Origin: Kocuria subflava | Lineage (GTDB): Bacteria; Actinomycetota; Actinomycetes; Actinomycetales; Micrococcaceae | DNA: 64,000 nt | NCBI RefSeq assembly: GCF_012163155.1 | Contig: NZ_JAAVUN010000001.1 | Span: 186,001-250,000, forward strand | Direction: 5' to 3' | Shown: positions 26,807-35,754 of the stretch, one piece after another | How positions within the stretch are numbered: position 1 is the first letter of the stretch | How the letters are laid out: every line of letters starts with the position of its first letter | Notes under the pieces: model-generated | Database searches by the model: none | What the model saw: only the letters and a program-made list of their open reading frames with translations | What the model was told of the DNA's origin: nothing | Translations under genes and position numbers: made by a program

Positions 26807-27907
26807 ATGAAGATCGCGGCCGTCCAGGCGATCCCCTACGCCATTCCCTACCGCACGCCCCTGCACTTCGCCTCCGGGGCCGTTCACGTCGCCGATCACG
26901 TCCTGATCAAGATCACCACCGACGACGGCGTGGTGGGCTGGGCGGATGCTCCTCCGCGTCCCTACACCTACGGAGAGACGCAGAAGTCGATCGTGGCAGT
27001 GGTGCAGGACGTCTTTGCCCCGGAGCTCATTGGTCTCTCGGTTTTCGACCGGGAAAAGGCCCAAGCCGTCATGGCGCGCACCATTCACAACGAATGCGCC
27101 AAGGGCGCGGTGGACATCGCCATGTGGGACTGCATGGGACAGATTCTGGGGCAACCGGTCAGCACGCTCCTGGGCGGGTACACAGACCACATGCGGGTGT
27201 CCCACATGCTGGGTTTCAAGCCCGCGCAGGAACTGTTGGACCTTGCCCTGGGGTTCCGTGAGCAGTACGGAATCACCACGTTCAAGCTCAAGACCGGGCG
27301 GCACCCCGTTGGCCTGGACGTGGAGGCCGCACGCGTGCTGCGTGAAGGGCTGGGCCCGGAGGTTGAGATCTACATGGACGCCAACCGCGGGTGGAGCGCC
27401 AACCAAGCAGCAGAGGTTTTGCGCCAGATCGCGGAGTTGGGACTGACCTTTTTGGAAGAGCCTGATGATGCCAGGGAGGTCCTGGGGCGTCGTCGTCTGG
27501 TGACGCAGTCGGCCATCCCCATCACTGCAGATGAATCCGCTCCCAACCTGGGGGAGGCAGCCCGGGAAATCCTGACCGGAGGTGCCAACATGCTGGCGGT
27601 GAAGACCGCTCGGACAGGGTTCACCGAATCAGCCAAGGTGGTGGCCTTTGCCGAGGCCGCCGGGGTTGACGTGTACGTAGGCAATCAGATCGACACCCAG
27701 GTGGGCACGGTGGCCTCTGTGGTCTTCGGTGCCGCGTTGGCCCACACCTCCCGCCGGGCGGGGGAACTGTCCAACTTCCTGGACATGGCAGATGACCTGC
27801 TGGCTGAGCCGTTGCAGATCCGCGACGGCGCGATCGCGGTACCCACCGTGCCTGGTGCAGGCACTCAGATCGACCCCGAAAAGCTGGAGAAGTACCGCGT
27901 GGACTGA
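26807..27907 (+). CDS. catB: Muconate cycloisomerase
   Basis: This 366-residue enolase-superfamily enzyme is of muconate lactonising type. The capping domain is about 1-120. The barrel has FKLKTG (KxK catalytic bases), metal ligands in MDANRGW, FLEEPDD and ITADESAP, and the second-side Lys in LAVKTARTG. It would convert cis,cis-muconate made by CatA into muconolactone. GAAAGG precedes ATG 26807. The next enzyme, muconolactone isomerase (CatC), is not downstream; a terminator hairpin follows instead. Dipeptide epimerase or OSBS activity within the superfamily is less likely given the regulator and the ben/cat context. Confidence 0.87.
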   Translation: MKIAAVQAIPYAIPYRTPLHFASGAVHVADHVLIKITTDDGVVGWADAPPRPYTYGETQKSIVAVVQDVFAPELIGLSVFDREKAQAVMARTIHNECAKGAVDIAMWDCMGQILGQPVSTLLGGYTDHMRVSHMLGFKPAQELLDLALGFREQYGITTFKLKTGRHPVGLDVEAARVLREGLGPEVEIYMDANRGWSANQAAEVLRQIAELGLTFLEEPDDAREVLGRRRLVTQSAIPITADESAPNLGEAAREILTGGANMLAVKTARTGFTESAKVVAFAEAAGVDVYVGNQIDTQVGTVASVVFGAALAHTSRRAGELSNFLDMADDLLAEPLQIRDGAIAVPTVPGAGTQIDPEKLEKYRVD

Positions 27908-27939
27908 GTGGTGACGTGTTCCGCTTACCTCCTCCGAGC

Positions 27940-27985
27940 AGTGACTTGTGCCGCTGATCAGTGCCGATGGGCGGCGCAAGTCACT
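27940..27985. terminator. Bidirectional hairpin between catB and benR
   Basis: A 15-bp stem with one G-T pair (27940-27954 with 27971-27985) and a 16-base loop lies between convergent catB and the benR pseudogene. A related but imperfect copy of the left arm is at 27911-27925. Confidence 0.55.
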
Positions 27986-28030
27986 TCTCGAGGGGGAAGT
28001 GTCTCTGATGGGCGGCGGAGCCTCTAGTGG

Positions 28031-30862
28031 TCAGCTGTCGGCGCGGTAGCGGGCGGCCAGTTCGCTGCGGGAGCGGATGCCGTATCTCCCGTAGATCCGG
28101 GTCAGGTGGTACTGCACGGTCTTCTCCGCGATGAACAGGGCCCGTGCCACCTATTTGTTGGTGGTACCTCTGGCCACGAACTGCGCCACGGCCTGCTCCT
28201 GTGCGGTCAACTGCACGGTGTCCTGGGATTGAGTGCTGCCGGGAGCATCTGCCCCCAGACCCTGGGTCAGCACGCCGGCCTCTGTGTCCACTCCGGCTGC
28301 CTTCAACTCTCGATCACAACGGGTCACGTAGGTCTTGGCGCCGAGTGCCACGTACAGTTCCCGGGCAGTGCGCAGAATGGAGGAGGCCAAGCGTCGCTTG
28401 CCGGCCCGGCGCATGCTCTGACCGTAGGCGAAACAAATCCGCGCTTTCAGATACGGCCGGTGGTGTGCGTTCAGGCATTCCAGGGCCTTGTCAAAGTGCA
28501 GCCGGGCATCGTCAGCCTCACCGCGGGCCGCCAACAACCGCCCCCGAGCCCACGCCAGACGGGCACGGTCCGTGTCCGAGCCCGGAACGGATGCCAGAGC
28601 CTCTTGGGTCTTAAGAAACTCCTCGGCCTCATCCAAGCGGTCCGTCATCACCAGCACATTGACCATGGTGTCCTGCCAGGGCCAGAACGATGATCTGTCC
28701 ACGGACTGGGGATCAGTGCTCAGCAGTGGGTACATGGCCTCGTAAGCACTCTCGTAATCCGCACGAGCCTCGTGGTAGCGGGCACGCGCCAGAGCGGAGG
28801 GGACCGCCATGGCGCGGTAGCCGTCGCTGGGCGCCGTGGTGAGTTGGACGTAGTGCTGGGCGCGGTCCCAGTCCCCCCGAATGGCGTAGAGCTCGGCTGC
28901 GGTCCAGTACAACAGCGGTCGCATGAGCCGCATGCCGGAGGACTCCAGCCGGACGGAGGCCCGTGCAATGGTGGCAGCAGCCGCGTCCCAGTCACCCAGC
29001 ACCAGTTGGCACCGGGCCAGCCAGGCCTCGGCCCACAGGGAGATGCGCAGGGAGCCGCCTCGGGACTCCGTGGGGATGGCGGCCTCGAAGTGCAGGTGAG
29101 CGGCCTCGACGTCGTCGGTGCGCAGGGCGAACCACGCGTAGCCCATCTGAATGCGCTGCTTCTGGGCAGTCTCTGCGGCCTCCGTCATGCGGGTGCGGTA
29201 GACCGTTTCCGCGGCCTGGACCTGCTGGCTGGCAAAGAGCCCCAGACCGTGGATGGCTTCTGCCGCAACCCACACGGGTGCCGCGCGATCCACCAGTTCC
29301 AGAGTCTTGTTGGACCACTCCACCATGGCCGCACCATCCCAGTTGGCCAGACCGTGCAGCACCTGCCGTTGGGCGATTCGGGCCGCTGTGGAGGGATCGT
29401 GTTCAGGGCGTACGGTGCGCCAGGCCATGTCCAGGTGAGCCTTGGCACTGGCGAACTGCCCCGTGACCACCGCCAGATGGCCCAACACGGAGGAGCGCAG
29501 GGGAGAGGACGGGAAGGACTCGATGGTGCTCAGATAGGTGGCAGCCTGCGTCAGGTCACCGGAACCGATCGTGGCGTCCACGGCGTGCAGCAGCCGCAGG
29601 TCACGTTGTTGGGGTTGGTCGGAGAGCCGGGAGGCGGCAAGCATGGCTCGGGCAACGGCGGACCAGACACCGGCGCGCGCCTGGTCACTGGCGTAGTCCT
29701 CCAAGGCATTGGCCAGCTGAGCGTCCGGCCCGGGTGTGGCAGCCACCCGGTGGCTCAACTGCACACCGGGGTCGGAGACCACGGAAGCCGCCGTGCGGTG
29801 CAGCCAGATGCGCACCGTGGGCGGGATGGAGTCGTACACCGCCCTCTCGGCACCAGGTTAGGTGAAGGTCACGTGGCTCTGGGTCTGGGAGACCGTGAAC
29901 TTCAACAATTGAAGTTCGTGACCCTCGTCCAGGGCGCTCAGGACGTCCTGCACCTGAGCCAGTTCGGAAACTGCTTGCAGCTCTGCCCCGGGCCCAAGAA
30001 CTGCCACGGCGCGGGCCACGTCCACCAGCTGTTGCGAGCCCCGGGCCAACTGGGACCGGATTCTGGCCCGTACCCGGTGGCCTGGCGGAAGATGAGGCAG
30101 CCTGCCCTGCCATGCCTCGTTCGGAATTTCCTGCAGGAGCTCCACCAGGCGCAGAGGCAGGCCCGCCGTGTGGTCAATCAACGTTCGCACCGTCGTCACG
30201 TCCAGATCCGTGCCCAACAGGTGCCGGCCCAGCTGGCCCACGGCCTCCACCGGCAGGGGCGGCAGCACAAGACGGCGCACCTGGTGGCCGGAAACGTAGT
30301 CCAGAACACCCACGGGGACGTTCTGGGACTGCTCAGAGTCCAGGGTGAACAAGAACATCACCTTGGCTCCATGCAGGCGGCGCGCGGTGAAGATCAGGAT
30401 GCGCAGCGTGGCCTCGTCCACCCACTGGAGGTCGTCGATGACCATCAGCACCGGCCCGCGGCGTTGCAGTTGACCAAGGTGCACCTGCAGGGTCTGGGCG
30501 TAATTGACGGCTTGGTCCGGGCTCAGTTGGGTGTGGATTCTCGACGGCGGCAGCTCGCCGCCGTCGAATCCCTTGCTGCTGCGCAGAGGTGCTGTGGACA
30601 TCAACTGGGTGTAACCGGCCAGGGAGAAGGAGGACTCCCATTCATCGCCCACCATGGAGAGCACCGTGGTGGAACGGGTCTGGGCCTCCTAGAGCAACTC
30701 GTCCAGGAGCCGGGACTTGCCGCTGCCCAGCGCCCCTTGAAGCACCACGGAACGGCAGCTTCCCTTCCTGACCTCTTTGAACACCTCCCGCAGCACACCC
30801 ATTTCGGCCTCGCGGCCCACCAGGGGGTAGTTGTGCTGTGGGGGAGATGCTTCGTCGACCAT
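28031..30862 (-). pseudogene. benR: BenR-like LuxR-family (LAL/MalT-type) regulator with three in-frame stop codons
   Basis: One continuous reading frame of 944 codons from ATG 30862 to TGA 28031 encodes a large ATP-binding LuxR regulator. Visible are Walker A GALGSGKSRLL near the start, Walker B-like VLMVIDDLQWVDEA, a long helical-repeat middle and a C-terminal LuxR helix-turn-helix ending KTVQYHLTRIYGRYGIRSR. The frame is broken by TAG at 30691-30689 (right after Walker A), TAA at 29860-29858 and TAG at 28153-28151 (inside the DNA-binding domain), yet there is no frameshift. It follows benD by 37 bp, as benR follows benD in C. glutamicum. It is probably a young pseudogene; sequencing error at three sites is the main alternative. 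Confidence 0.82.
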
Positions 30863-30899
30863 GAGCCAGATGGTATCGACAGTGACAGGTGCCACGATC

Positions 30900-31772
30900 T
30901 CAGCCCTGGTCGCCACCACCCACCGGCAGGACCGAGCCGGTGATGTAGGAGGCTTCATCCGATGCCAGGAACACGATCGGTGCTGCCTGCTCCGCCAACG
31001 TGCCGTATCGCTTCATGTAGGAGGAGGAGACCGTCTGGTCCACGATGGCCTGGTACCAGGCCTGTTCCTGTTCTCCTTCCGGGCCCGGGCCGCGCTGCAC
31101 CTTGCGGGGGGGTGCCAGGGTGCCACCGGGGGCGGTGGCCACCACACGCACCCCCAGTTCCGCCACCTCCAGGGCCAGCGCCTTGGTCAGGGCATTCACA
31201 CCACCTTTGGATGCTGCGTACGGCACCCGGTTGATCCCACCGGTGGCAATGGAGGAGACGTTCACAATGGTTCCACGGCCGGCCTCCAGCATGGTGGGCA
31301 GTGCAGCGTGGCAGGCGAATAGGGTGGGGAACAGGGAGCGGCGAATTTCCTTCTCGATCTTTTGGACGTCGTACTCCTGGTACGGGCGCGCCCAGATGGT
31401 GCCGCCCACGTTGTTGATCAGTACGTCAATGCGGCCGTACTCCTTCAGGGCCACCTCCACGAACTGACGTGAGCTGCCCGCATCCTCCAGATCCAGACCG
31501 CCCAGGGGCAGGGCGTAGCCGTAACCGTCCGTGCCGGCGGCACGTTCGTTGATCTGCGCAGCAACCTCCTCCACCACCTCGGAGCGGTCCACCAGCGGCA
31601 CCTCGCCGCCTTCGGCAGCGATCCGTTCCGCCACCACCTGACCGATTCCCTGGGAGGCTCCCGTGACGACGACGGCCTTGCCCGCAAACCGACCCGGGGT
31701 GATCAGAGTGGGCGCGGTGGAGGTTTCAACGGTGGGCATCCCGGAGACGTCGGTCCCGGTGCCGCCGGTCAT
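30900..31772 (-). CDS. benD: 1,6-dihydroxycyclohexa-2,4-diene-1-carboxylate dehydrogenase
   Basis: This 290-residue short-chain dehydrogenase has the cofactor motif VVTGASQGIGQV (about 36), LINNVGG, catalytic Ser in VNVSSIATGG, and Tyr-Lys in YAASKGG. It should oxidise the benzoate cis-diol made by BenABC to catechol, releasing CO2 and NADH. Its ATG overlaps the benC stop by 4 bases. The N-terminus carries about 28 extra residues (MTGGTGTDVSGMPTVETSTA...) before the Rossmann strand; an internal ATG at residue 12 is an alternative start. Confidence 0.88.
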   Translation of the reverse strand: MTGGTGTDVSGMPTVETSTAPTLITPGRFAGKAVVVTGASQGIGQVVAERIAAEGGEVPLVDRSEVVEEVAAQINERAAGTDGYGYALPLGGLDLEDAGSSRQFVEVALKEYGRIDVLINNVGGTIWARPYQEYDVQKIEKEIRRSLFPTLFACHAALPTMLEAGRGTIVNVSSIATGGINRVPYAASKGGVNALTKALALEVAELGVRVVATAPGGTLAPPRKVQRGPGPEGEQEQAWYQAIVDQTVSSSYMKRYGTLAEQAAPIVFLASDEASYITGSVLPVGGGDQG

Positions 31773-33370
31773 GAGTTCTCACCGCTGACCATGGGCATGG
31801 TCCTGGTCTCCACGGCCACGACTGCCTCTTCCATGGTGCCCTTGGCCGCGGAGGTGTGTGCCTGCACGATGTCCAAGGCCCGGGACAGGTCCTGGGCGCG
31901 GAAGGCCTCCACCAGGTCGTGGTGGTCACGGGCCACGGATTCAAAGATCGGAGAACCGTTGCTGATGGTGGCAGACATCTGCCCCCGTGTGTCCAGGCCG
32001 CGGTAGGCCTCCAGAAGCACCGGGTTGTTGGCCACGGTGAACAGGTATTCGTGGAAGGCAAAGTTGGTGCGCACGAACTCCTTGGCATCCGTGACCACGC
32101 CGTCTTGGACCGTGGAGTCCACATCCGTGGCCAGGCGATCCCAGTTGTTGAGCTGCTCCTCTGTCATCTTGGAAATCATCAACTGCACCACGGCAGTCTC
32201 AAGTCCCGCGCGGGCATCCAGGTGTGCTGCCGTGTCTGCTGCCCCGAACTGGAGCCGCCCGGTCTGCATGGAGGACACGGCCTCGGCCCCGCTGATCTGC
32301 TCGCCAACAGCAGCCACCGTGTCTGCGGAGACCGGTGCCCCGGTTTCGGCGTCGCCGCCGGTCTTCTCCTTGGGGGCGAATCGCTCGAAGTAGAAGTTGG
32401 CGGGCTGAACCCCTTCAGCATCCAGCCAGGAGGAAACGGCGTTGACCATGGGTGGCGGTCCGCACAGGTAGATGTCGACGTCGCCGTCGTTGAGCTGTTC
32501 CGGGGTGATGATCTGGGTGACGTAGCCCGTGTGAGGCGCAGAGGTGCCGTCTTCAGAGGCGATGAGGTCCCAGGTGAACTGGCTCAGGCGGGACTCGTAG
32601 TCCTTGAGCCAGTCCAGTCCCACAATGTCAGCTTCGCGGGTCACGCCGTAGATCAGGTGCACGGCCTGACCGGGATCCTTCTCCGTGAGCTTCTCCAGGA
32701 TGGAGGTCAACGGTGCCAGGCCGGTGCCACCGGCCAGTAGGAGCAGGGGTCGCTTGGGTTCTCGCAGGAAGAACGAACCGTAGGGTCCGGAGAACTCGAT
32801 GGTGTCCCCGACTGCCGCGCGATGGCGCAGGTACTCGGACATGGCACCCTGCGGGGTGATGCGCACCATGAAGGAGGCATCGTCCACGTTGGGTCCACTG
32901 GACATGGAGTAAGAGCGCACGTCCTGGGTGCCGGGAACCTTGATGTTCACGTACTGACCGGGCAGAAAGGCCAGGTCCTCCCGGTTGTCCACGTCCAGGG
33001 TGAAGGAAATGGTGGACTCGGAGTGCTTGTCCAAGGCCTTGATGGTGGAGGTGAACGATGCGGCAGAGGTCTTGGCTGCCTCCGAGGTGCCGGGAATGCT
33101 GATGGACATGGCCGATTCCGGCAGGGCCTGGCAGGTCAGCAGATAGCCCTTGTCCAGCTCGTCCTCAGTCATGGCGTCATCCACAAAATCTCCCGGATCA
33201 AAGGAGCCGGAATCGCAGAAGGACTTGCATGTACCGCATGCACCGTCACGGCAGTCGGAAGGAATGTTGATCCGGGCCTTGTAGGCCGCGTCCATGATGG
33301 TCTCGAAGTCGCCGACGCGAATCACCTTGGTGACGCCGTCTTCAAAGTTCAGTGCTACTTGGTGTGCCAT
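31769..33370 (-). CDS. benC: Benzoate dioxygenase reductase with C-terminal FCD-like domain
   Basis: This 533-residue protein carries electrons from NADH to BenAB. Residues 1-95 are a plant-type [2Fe-2S] ferredoxin (CRDGACGTCKSFC and LLTCQA). Residues 100-340 are the FAD domain (VRSYSMSS) and NAD domain (LLAGGTGLAPLTSI, YLCGPPPMV, YFERF). That is the whole of the proteobacterial BenC of about 340 residues. A linker and about 135 further residues follow that resemble the FCD ligand-binding domain of GntR regulators: LETAVVQLMISKMTEEQL, NFAFHEYLFTVANNP, RDHHDLVEAFRAQDLSRALDIVQAH. Three metal-ligand His are kept; the usual Asp is Asn. ATG 33370 has GGAG upstream. Confidence 0.9.
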   Translation of the reverse strand: MAHQVALNFEDGVTKVIRVGDFETIMDAAYKARINIPSDCRDGACGTCKSFCDSGSFDPGDFVDDAMTEDELDKGYLLTCQALPESAMSISIPGTSEAAKTSAASFTSTIKALDKHSESTISFTLDVDNREDLAFLPGQYVNIKVPGTQDVRSYSMSSGPNVDDASFMVRITPQGAMSEYLRHRAAVGDTIEFSGPYGSFFLREPKRPLLLLAGGTGLAPLTSILEKLTEKDPGQAVHLIYGVTREADIVGLDWLKDYESRLSQFTWDLIASEDGTSAPHTGYVTQIITPEQLNDGDVDIYLCGPPPMVNAVSSWLDAEGVQPANFYFERFAPKEKTGGDAETGAPVSADTVAAVGEQISGAEAVSSMQTGRLQFGAADTAAHLDARAGLETAVVQLMISKMTEEQLNNWDRLATDVDSTVQDGVVTDAKEFVRTNFAFHEYLFTVANNPVLLEAYRGLDTRGQMSATISNGSPIFESVARDHHDLVEAFRAQDLSRALDIVQAHTSAAKGTMEEAVVAVETRTMPMVSGENS

Positions 33371-33409
33371 GTCAGTCTCCTGGAGCTTGGTGGAACCGGT
33401 TCCGTGCAC

Positions 33410-33461
33410 GCCCGCCCACCAGGAGGTCTGCCTCGGGCAGCAACGTTCTCCGGGCGGGCGA
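33410..33461 (-). other. Intercistronic inverted repeat between benB and benC
   Basis: CGCCCGCCC (33410-33418) pairs with GGGCGGGCG (33453-33461) across a 34-base loop in the 109-bp benB-benC gap. It may set mRNA stability or relative expression; this is weak evidence. Confidence 0.3.
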
Positions 33462-33479
33462 GCGTGTGAATGGGATCGG

Positions 33480-34022
33480 TCAGATCATGTAGATGTCGAT
33501 CACCTGGTGGATGTAGTCGTTCTTCAGAACGATCTTCTTCTTGGTGATCTGCAGAGCCGGGCCGCTGAGATCGATGTCCACTTCCGCGTAGCCCCAGTAG
33601 TACATGCTGGTGTTGTAGCGGAAGTAACCGGTCAGCCAGTTGTAGCGGACGTGCACCACGTCCCCGTCACGTCCCAGAACCTCGATGTCCGTGAGGTTGT
33701 GGTTGTGCCGCGGTTCCGGCAGGGAGGTGGCTGAGGAGCGGTCGGTCTTGATGCGGAACACCCGGTCCTCCAGGCCACCCCGGTTGGGGTAGTAGATCAC
33801 AGAGATCTCGGTCTGGGGATCGGAGACCAGGGAGTCGTCCACGTCCCAGGACGGCATCCAGTACTCGGCATCCGGGTGATAGCACTCGATCCAGGAGTCA
33901 AAGTCGCGGTCATCCAGCAGGCGCGCCTCGCGGTGCAGGAAAGCGCGGACCGTCTCCAGGACCTGAATGTCCTCGATGCTCATCAAGGTGGAGGTCTTCT
34001 GCTCTACGGCGGTGTCAGTCAT
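33480..34022 (-). CDS. benB: Benzoate 1,2-dioxygenase small (beta) subunit
   Basis: This 180-residue ring-hydroxylating dioxygenase beta subunit has the cone-shaped NTF2/SnoaL-like fold, with RDFDSWIECYHPDAEYWMPSW near the N-terminus, SVIYYPNRGGLEDRVFRI in the middle and KKIVLKNDYIHQVIDIY at the end. These match the BenB/XylY/AntB group. It is structural in the alpha3beta3 oxygenase. It lies 59 bp after benA in the same operon. Confidence 0.92.
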   Translation of the reverse strand: MTDTAVEQKTSTLMSIEDIQVLETVRAFLHREARLLDDRDFDSWIECYHPDAEYWMPSWDVDDSLVSDPQTEISVIYYPNRGGLEDRVFRIKTDRSSATSLPEPRHNHNLTDIEVLGRDGDVVHVRYNWLTGYFRYNTSMYYWGYAEVDIDLSGPALQITKKKIVLKNDYIHQVIDIYMI

Positions 34023-34081
34023 GGTGTCGGTTCCTTCGGAGTCAATCTTGGTGAGGTCTCCCTCAGGCAGGACGGATGGAT

Positions 34082-35464
34082 TCAGGCCGTGGTGGTGACG
34101 TCGTCGGCAGTGGCAGCTTCTTCGGCCTGCAGCCCCGACTCCATGACCTGGTGCCAGTAGGAGTGCTGGATCGGGTAGAGACCCTCGTCCTCGGTCTTGA
34201 CACCGGATGCCAGCACCCGGTCCATGCCCAGGGCGGCGGCCTGCTCATCCGGGCCCTTGATTTCGTGCTCCATGCCGCGAGTCATGTCGTTCCACGGTGC
34301 TCTGGCGGCCCAGTAGGTCTTGTAGCAGGAGCGGAACTCCTCCAGGTCATCCGGGGTGGCCATGCCGGAGGCGTTGAAGAAGTCCTCGTACTGACGGATG
34401 CGGTTGGCGCGGTTGGCTGCAGACTCACCCTTGGGTGCGATGCAGTAGATCTCCACCTCGGTCCTATCCGCGGAGATGGGACGGAACTTGCGGATCTGTG
34501 AGGAGAACTGATCCATGATGTAGACGTTCGGGTCCAGGCACAGGTTGCGGGAAATATTGACCATGAAGTTGACCATTTCCTCCCCGTACTTCTCCACCAG
34601 TTCCTCACGGCGGTCCCACAAGGGGCGGTCCTGCGGGTTGCCCCACTCCTGCCACAGCAGCAGGTGGCCGTGTTCGAAGGAGTAGAAGCCACCCTTCTGC
34701 TTGCCCCACTTGCCGGCGTCCATGGCCTTGGTGGTGTTGGTGGAATCCCCGGATGCGCGACGGGAGGTGGTGGCTGCGTAGTTCCAGTGCACGGAGGTCA
34801 CGTGGTAGCCGTCTGCGCCGTTCTCCGCCTGGACCTTCCAGTTGCCGTCAAAGGTGTAGGTGGAAGCACCTCGCAGCACCTCCAGGCCGTCGGGGGACTG
34901 GTCCACGAGCGAGTCGATCACCTTGGTGGTGTCACCCAGGTGCTCCTCCAGGGGCTTGACGTCCGGGTTCAGGGAGCCAAACAGGAACCCGCGGTAGGAC
35001 TCGAAACGGGCCACCTTGGTGAGATCGTGCGAGCCCTCCTTGTTGAAGGCCTCCGGGTAGGCGCCGTTGCGGCCGTCCTTGACCTTGAGCAGCTCACCGG
35101 AGTTACGGAAGGTCCAGCCGTGGAATGGGCAGGTGAACGTGGTCCGGTTGTCGGTCTTGCGCCGGCACAACATGGCACCGCGGTGGGCACAGGCGTTGAT
35201 CAGGCAGTTGAGGTTCTCGTCCTTGTCCCGGGTGATCACCACGGGGGAACGGCCGATGTAGGTGGTGTAGTAGTCACCCACGTTGGGGATTTGGGATTCG
35301 TGGGCCAGGTAGATCCAGTTGCCCTCGAAGATGTACTTCATCTCCAGCTCGAAGACTTCCTCGTCGGTGAAGATCTCGCGCTTGGCCTTGATCACGCGGT
35401 TCTCACGGTCATCGACGACGGCGTCGTTCAGGACATCGCGCAGGTGCGTGAAGTTCTCGGTCAT
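34082..35464 (-). CDS. benA: Benzoate 1,2-dioxygenase large (alpha) subunit
   Basis: This 460-residue Rieske non-heme iron oxygenase has the Rieske cluster ligands CAHRG (about 97) and CPFHGW (about 118). The mononuclear iron site is [15 protein letters not shown] (two His, with the bridging Asp), with the third ligand Asp in [12 protein letters not shown]. The sequence type fits benzoate/toluate dioxygenases (BenA/XylX) rather than anthranilate, but substrate choice is inferred. ATG 35464 ([10 protein letters not shown]) is the start; the open frame upstream runs through the regulatory palindrome and is not coding. It is first in the benABCD-benR operon. Confidence 0.92.
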   Translation of the reverse strand: MTENFTHLRDVLNDAVVDDRENRVIKAKREIFTDEEVFELEMKYIFEGNWIYLAHESQIPNVGDYYTTYIGRSPVVITRDKDENLNCLINACAHRGAMLCRRKTDNRTTFTCPFHGWTFRNSGELLKVKDGRNGAYPEAFNKEGSHDLTKVARFESYRGFLFGSLNPDVKPLEEHLGDTTKVIDSLVDQSPDGLEVLRGASTYTFDGNWKVQAENGADGYHVTSVHWNYAATTSRRASGDSTNTTKAMDAGKWGKQKGGFYSFEHGHLLLWQEWGNPQDRPLWDRREELVEKYGEEMVNFMVNISRNLCLDPNVYIMDQFSSQIRKFRPISADRTEVEIYCIAPKGESAANRANRIRQYEDFFNASGMATPDDLEEFRSCYKTYWAARAPWNDMTRGMEHEIKGPDEQAAALGMDRVLASGVKTEDEGLYPIQHSYWHQVMESGLQAEEAATADDVTTTA

Positions 35465-35497
35465 GTCTGCCCCCTGGGTCAAGGTTCTTCGGCTGGT

Positions 35498-35525
35498 GGT
35501 CACCCAGGGGAGCCCCTGGGTGACC
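35498..35525. promoter_or_regulatory. Perfect palindrome in the benA leader
   Basis: GGTCACCCAGGGG (35498-35510) is followed after AG by its exact complement CCCCTGGGTGACC (35513-35525), 34 bp upstream of the benA start. A further half-site CCCCTGGGTCA lies at 35471-35481. It could be an operator for BenR or another regulator, or an mRNA hairpin in the benA 5' leader. Confidence 0.65.
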
Positions 35526-35589
35526 GTTGCCCGTTGAGAGACCAGTCTGGAAGGGTGTGATCCCAGGCACATCAGGCGAATACCTAGTG

Positions 35590-35606
35590 GGTACCCAGGG
35601 GGTACC
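35590..35606. promoter_or_regulatory. Inverted repeat GGTACCC-AGG-GGGTACC
   Basis: This perfect 7-bp inverted repeat with a 3-base centre sits between the divergent benA and catA starts. It shares the ACCCAGGGG core with the palindrome at 35498-35525, suggesting two sites for the same regulator. Confidence 0.6.
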
Positions 35607-35645
35607 GGGAGGGGTTTTTGAGCATAAATGCAGCGCGATTGATAT

Positions 35646-35660
35646 TTGTCCCATGGGCAA
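35646..35660. promoter_or_regulatory. Palindrome TTG-N-CCCATGGG-N-CAA before catA
   Basis: The 15-base TTGTCCCATGGGCAA is palindromic except for one base on each side, and lies 95 bp upstream of the catA start in an AT-richer patch. It is a candidate operator of a different type from the two GGTACCC/ACCCAGGGG repeats. Confidence 0.45.
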
Positions 35661-35754
35661 TGTGGCTCGTACGCTCGATGTAGTCCGCATCACATTTAAT
35701 CCGACGAATCCGAGCCCTGCGTGGCTCCGTAGCAACCATGACGTGGAGGACGAC

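Noticed and set aside
28031-30862. Amber/ochre suppression or recoding of benR
   Set aside because: TAG and TAA both occur in it and both serve as ordinary terminators in this window; no readthrough signal is visible.
31769-32290. Separate GntR regulator gene fused by a missed stop
   Set aside because: There is no DNA-binding domain, no internal start with a ribosome site, and the frame is continuous with BenC and overlaps benD as a normal operon junction.
35465-35572. Upstream extension of benA
   Set aside because: It translates the palindromic control region and is absent from BenA proteins; ATG 35464 fits the family.
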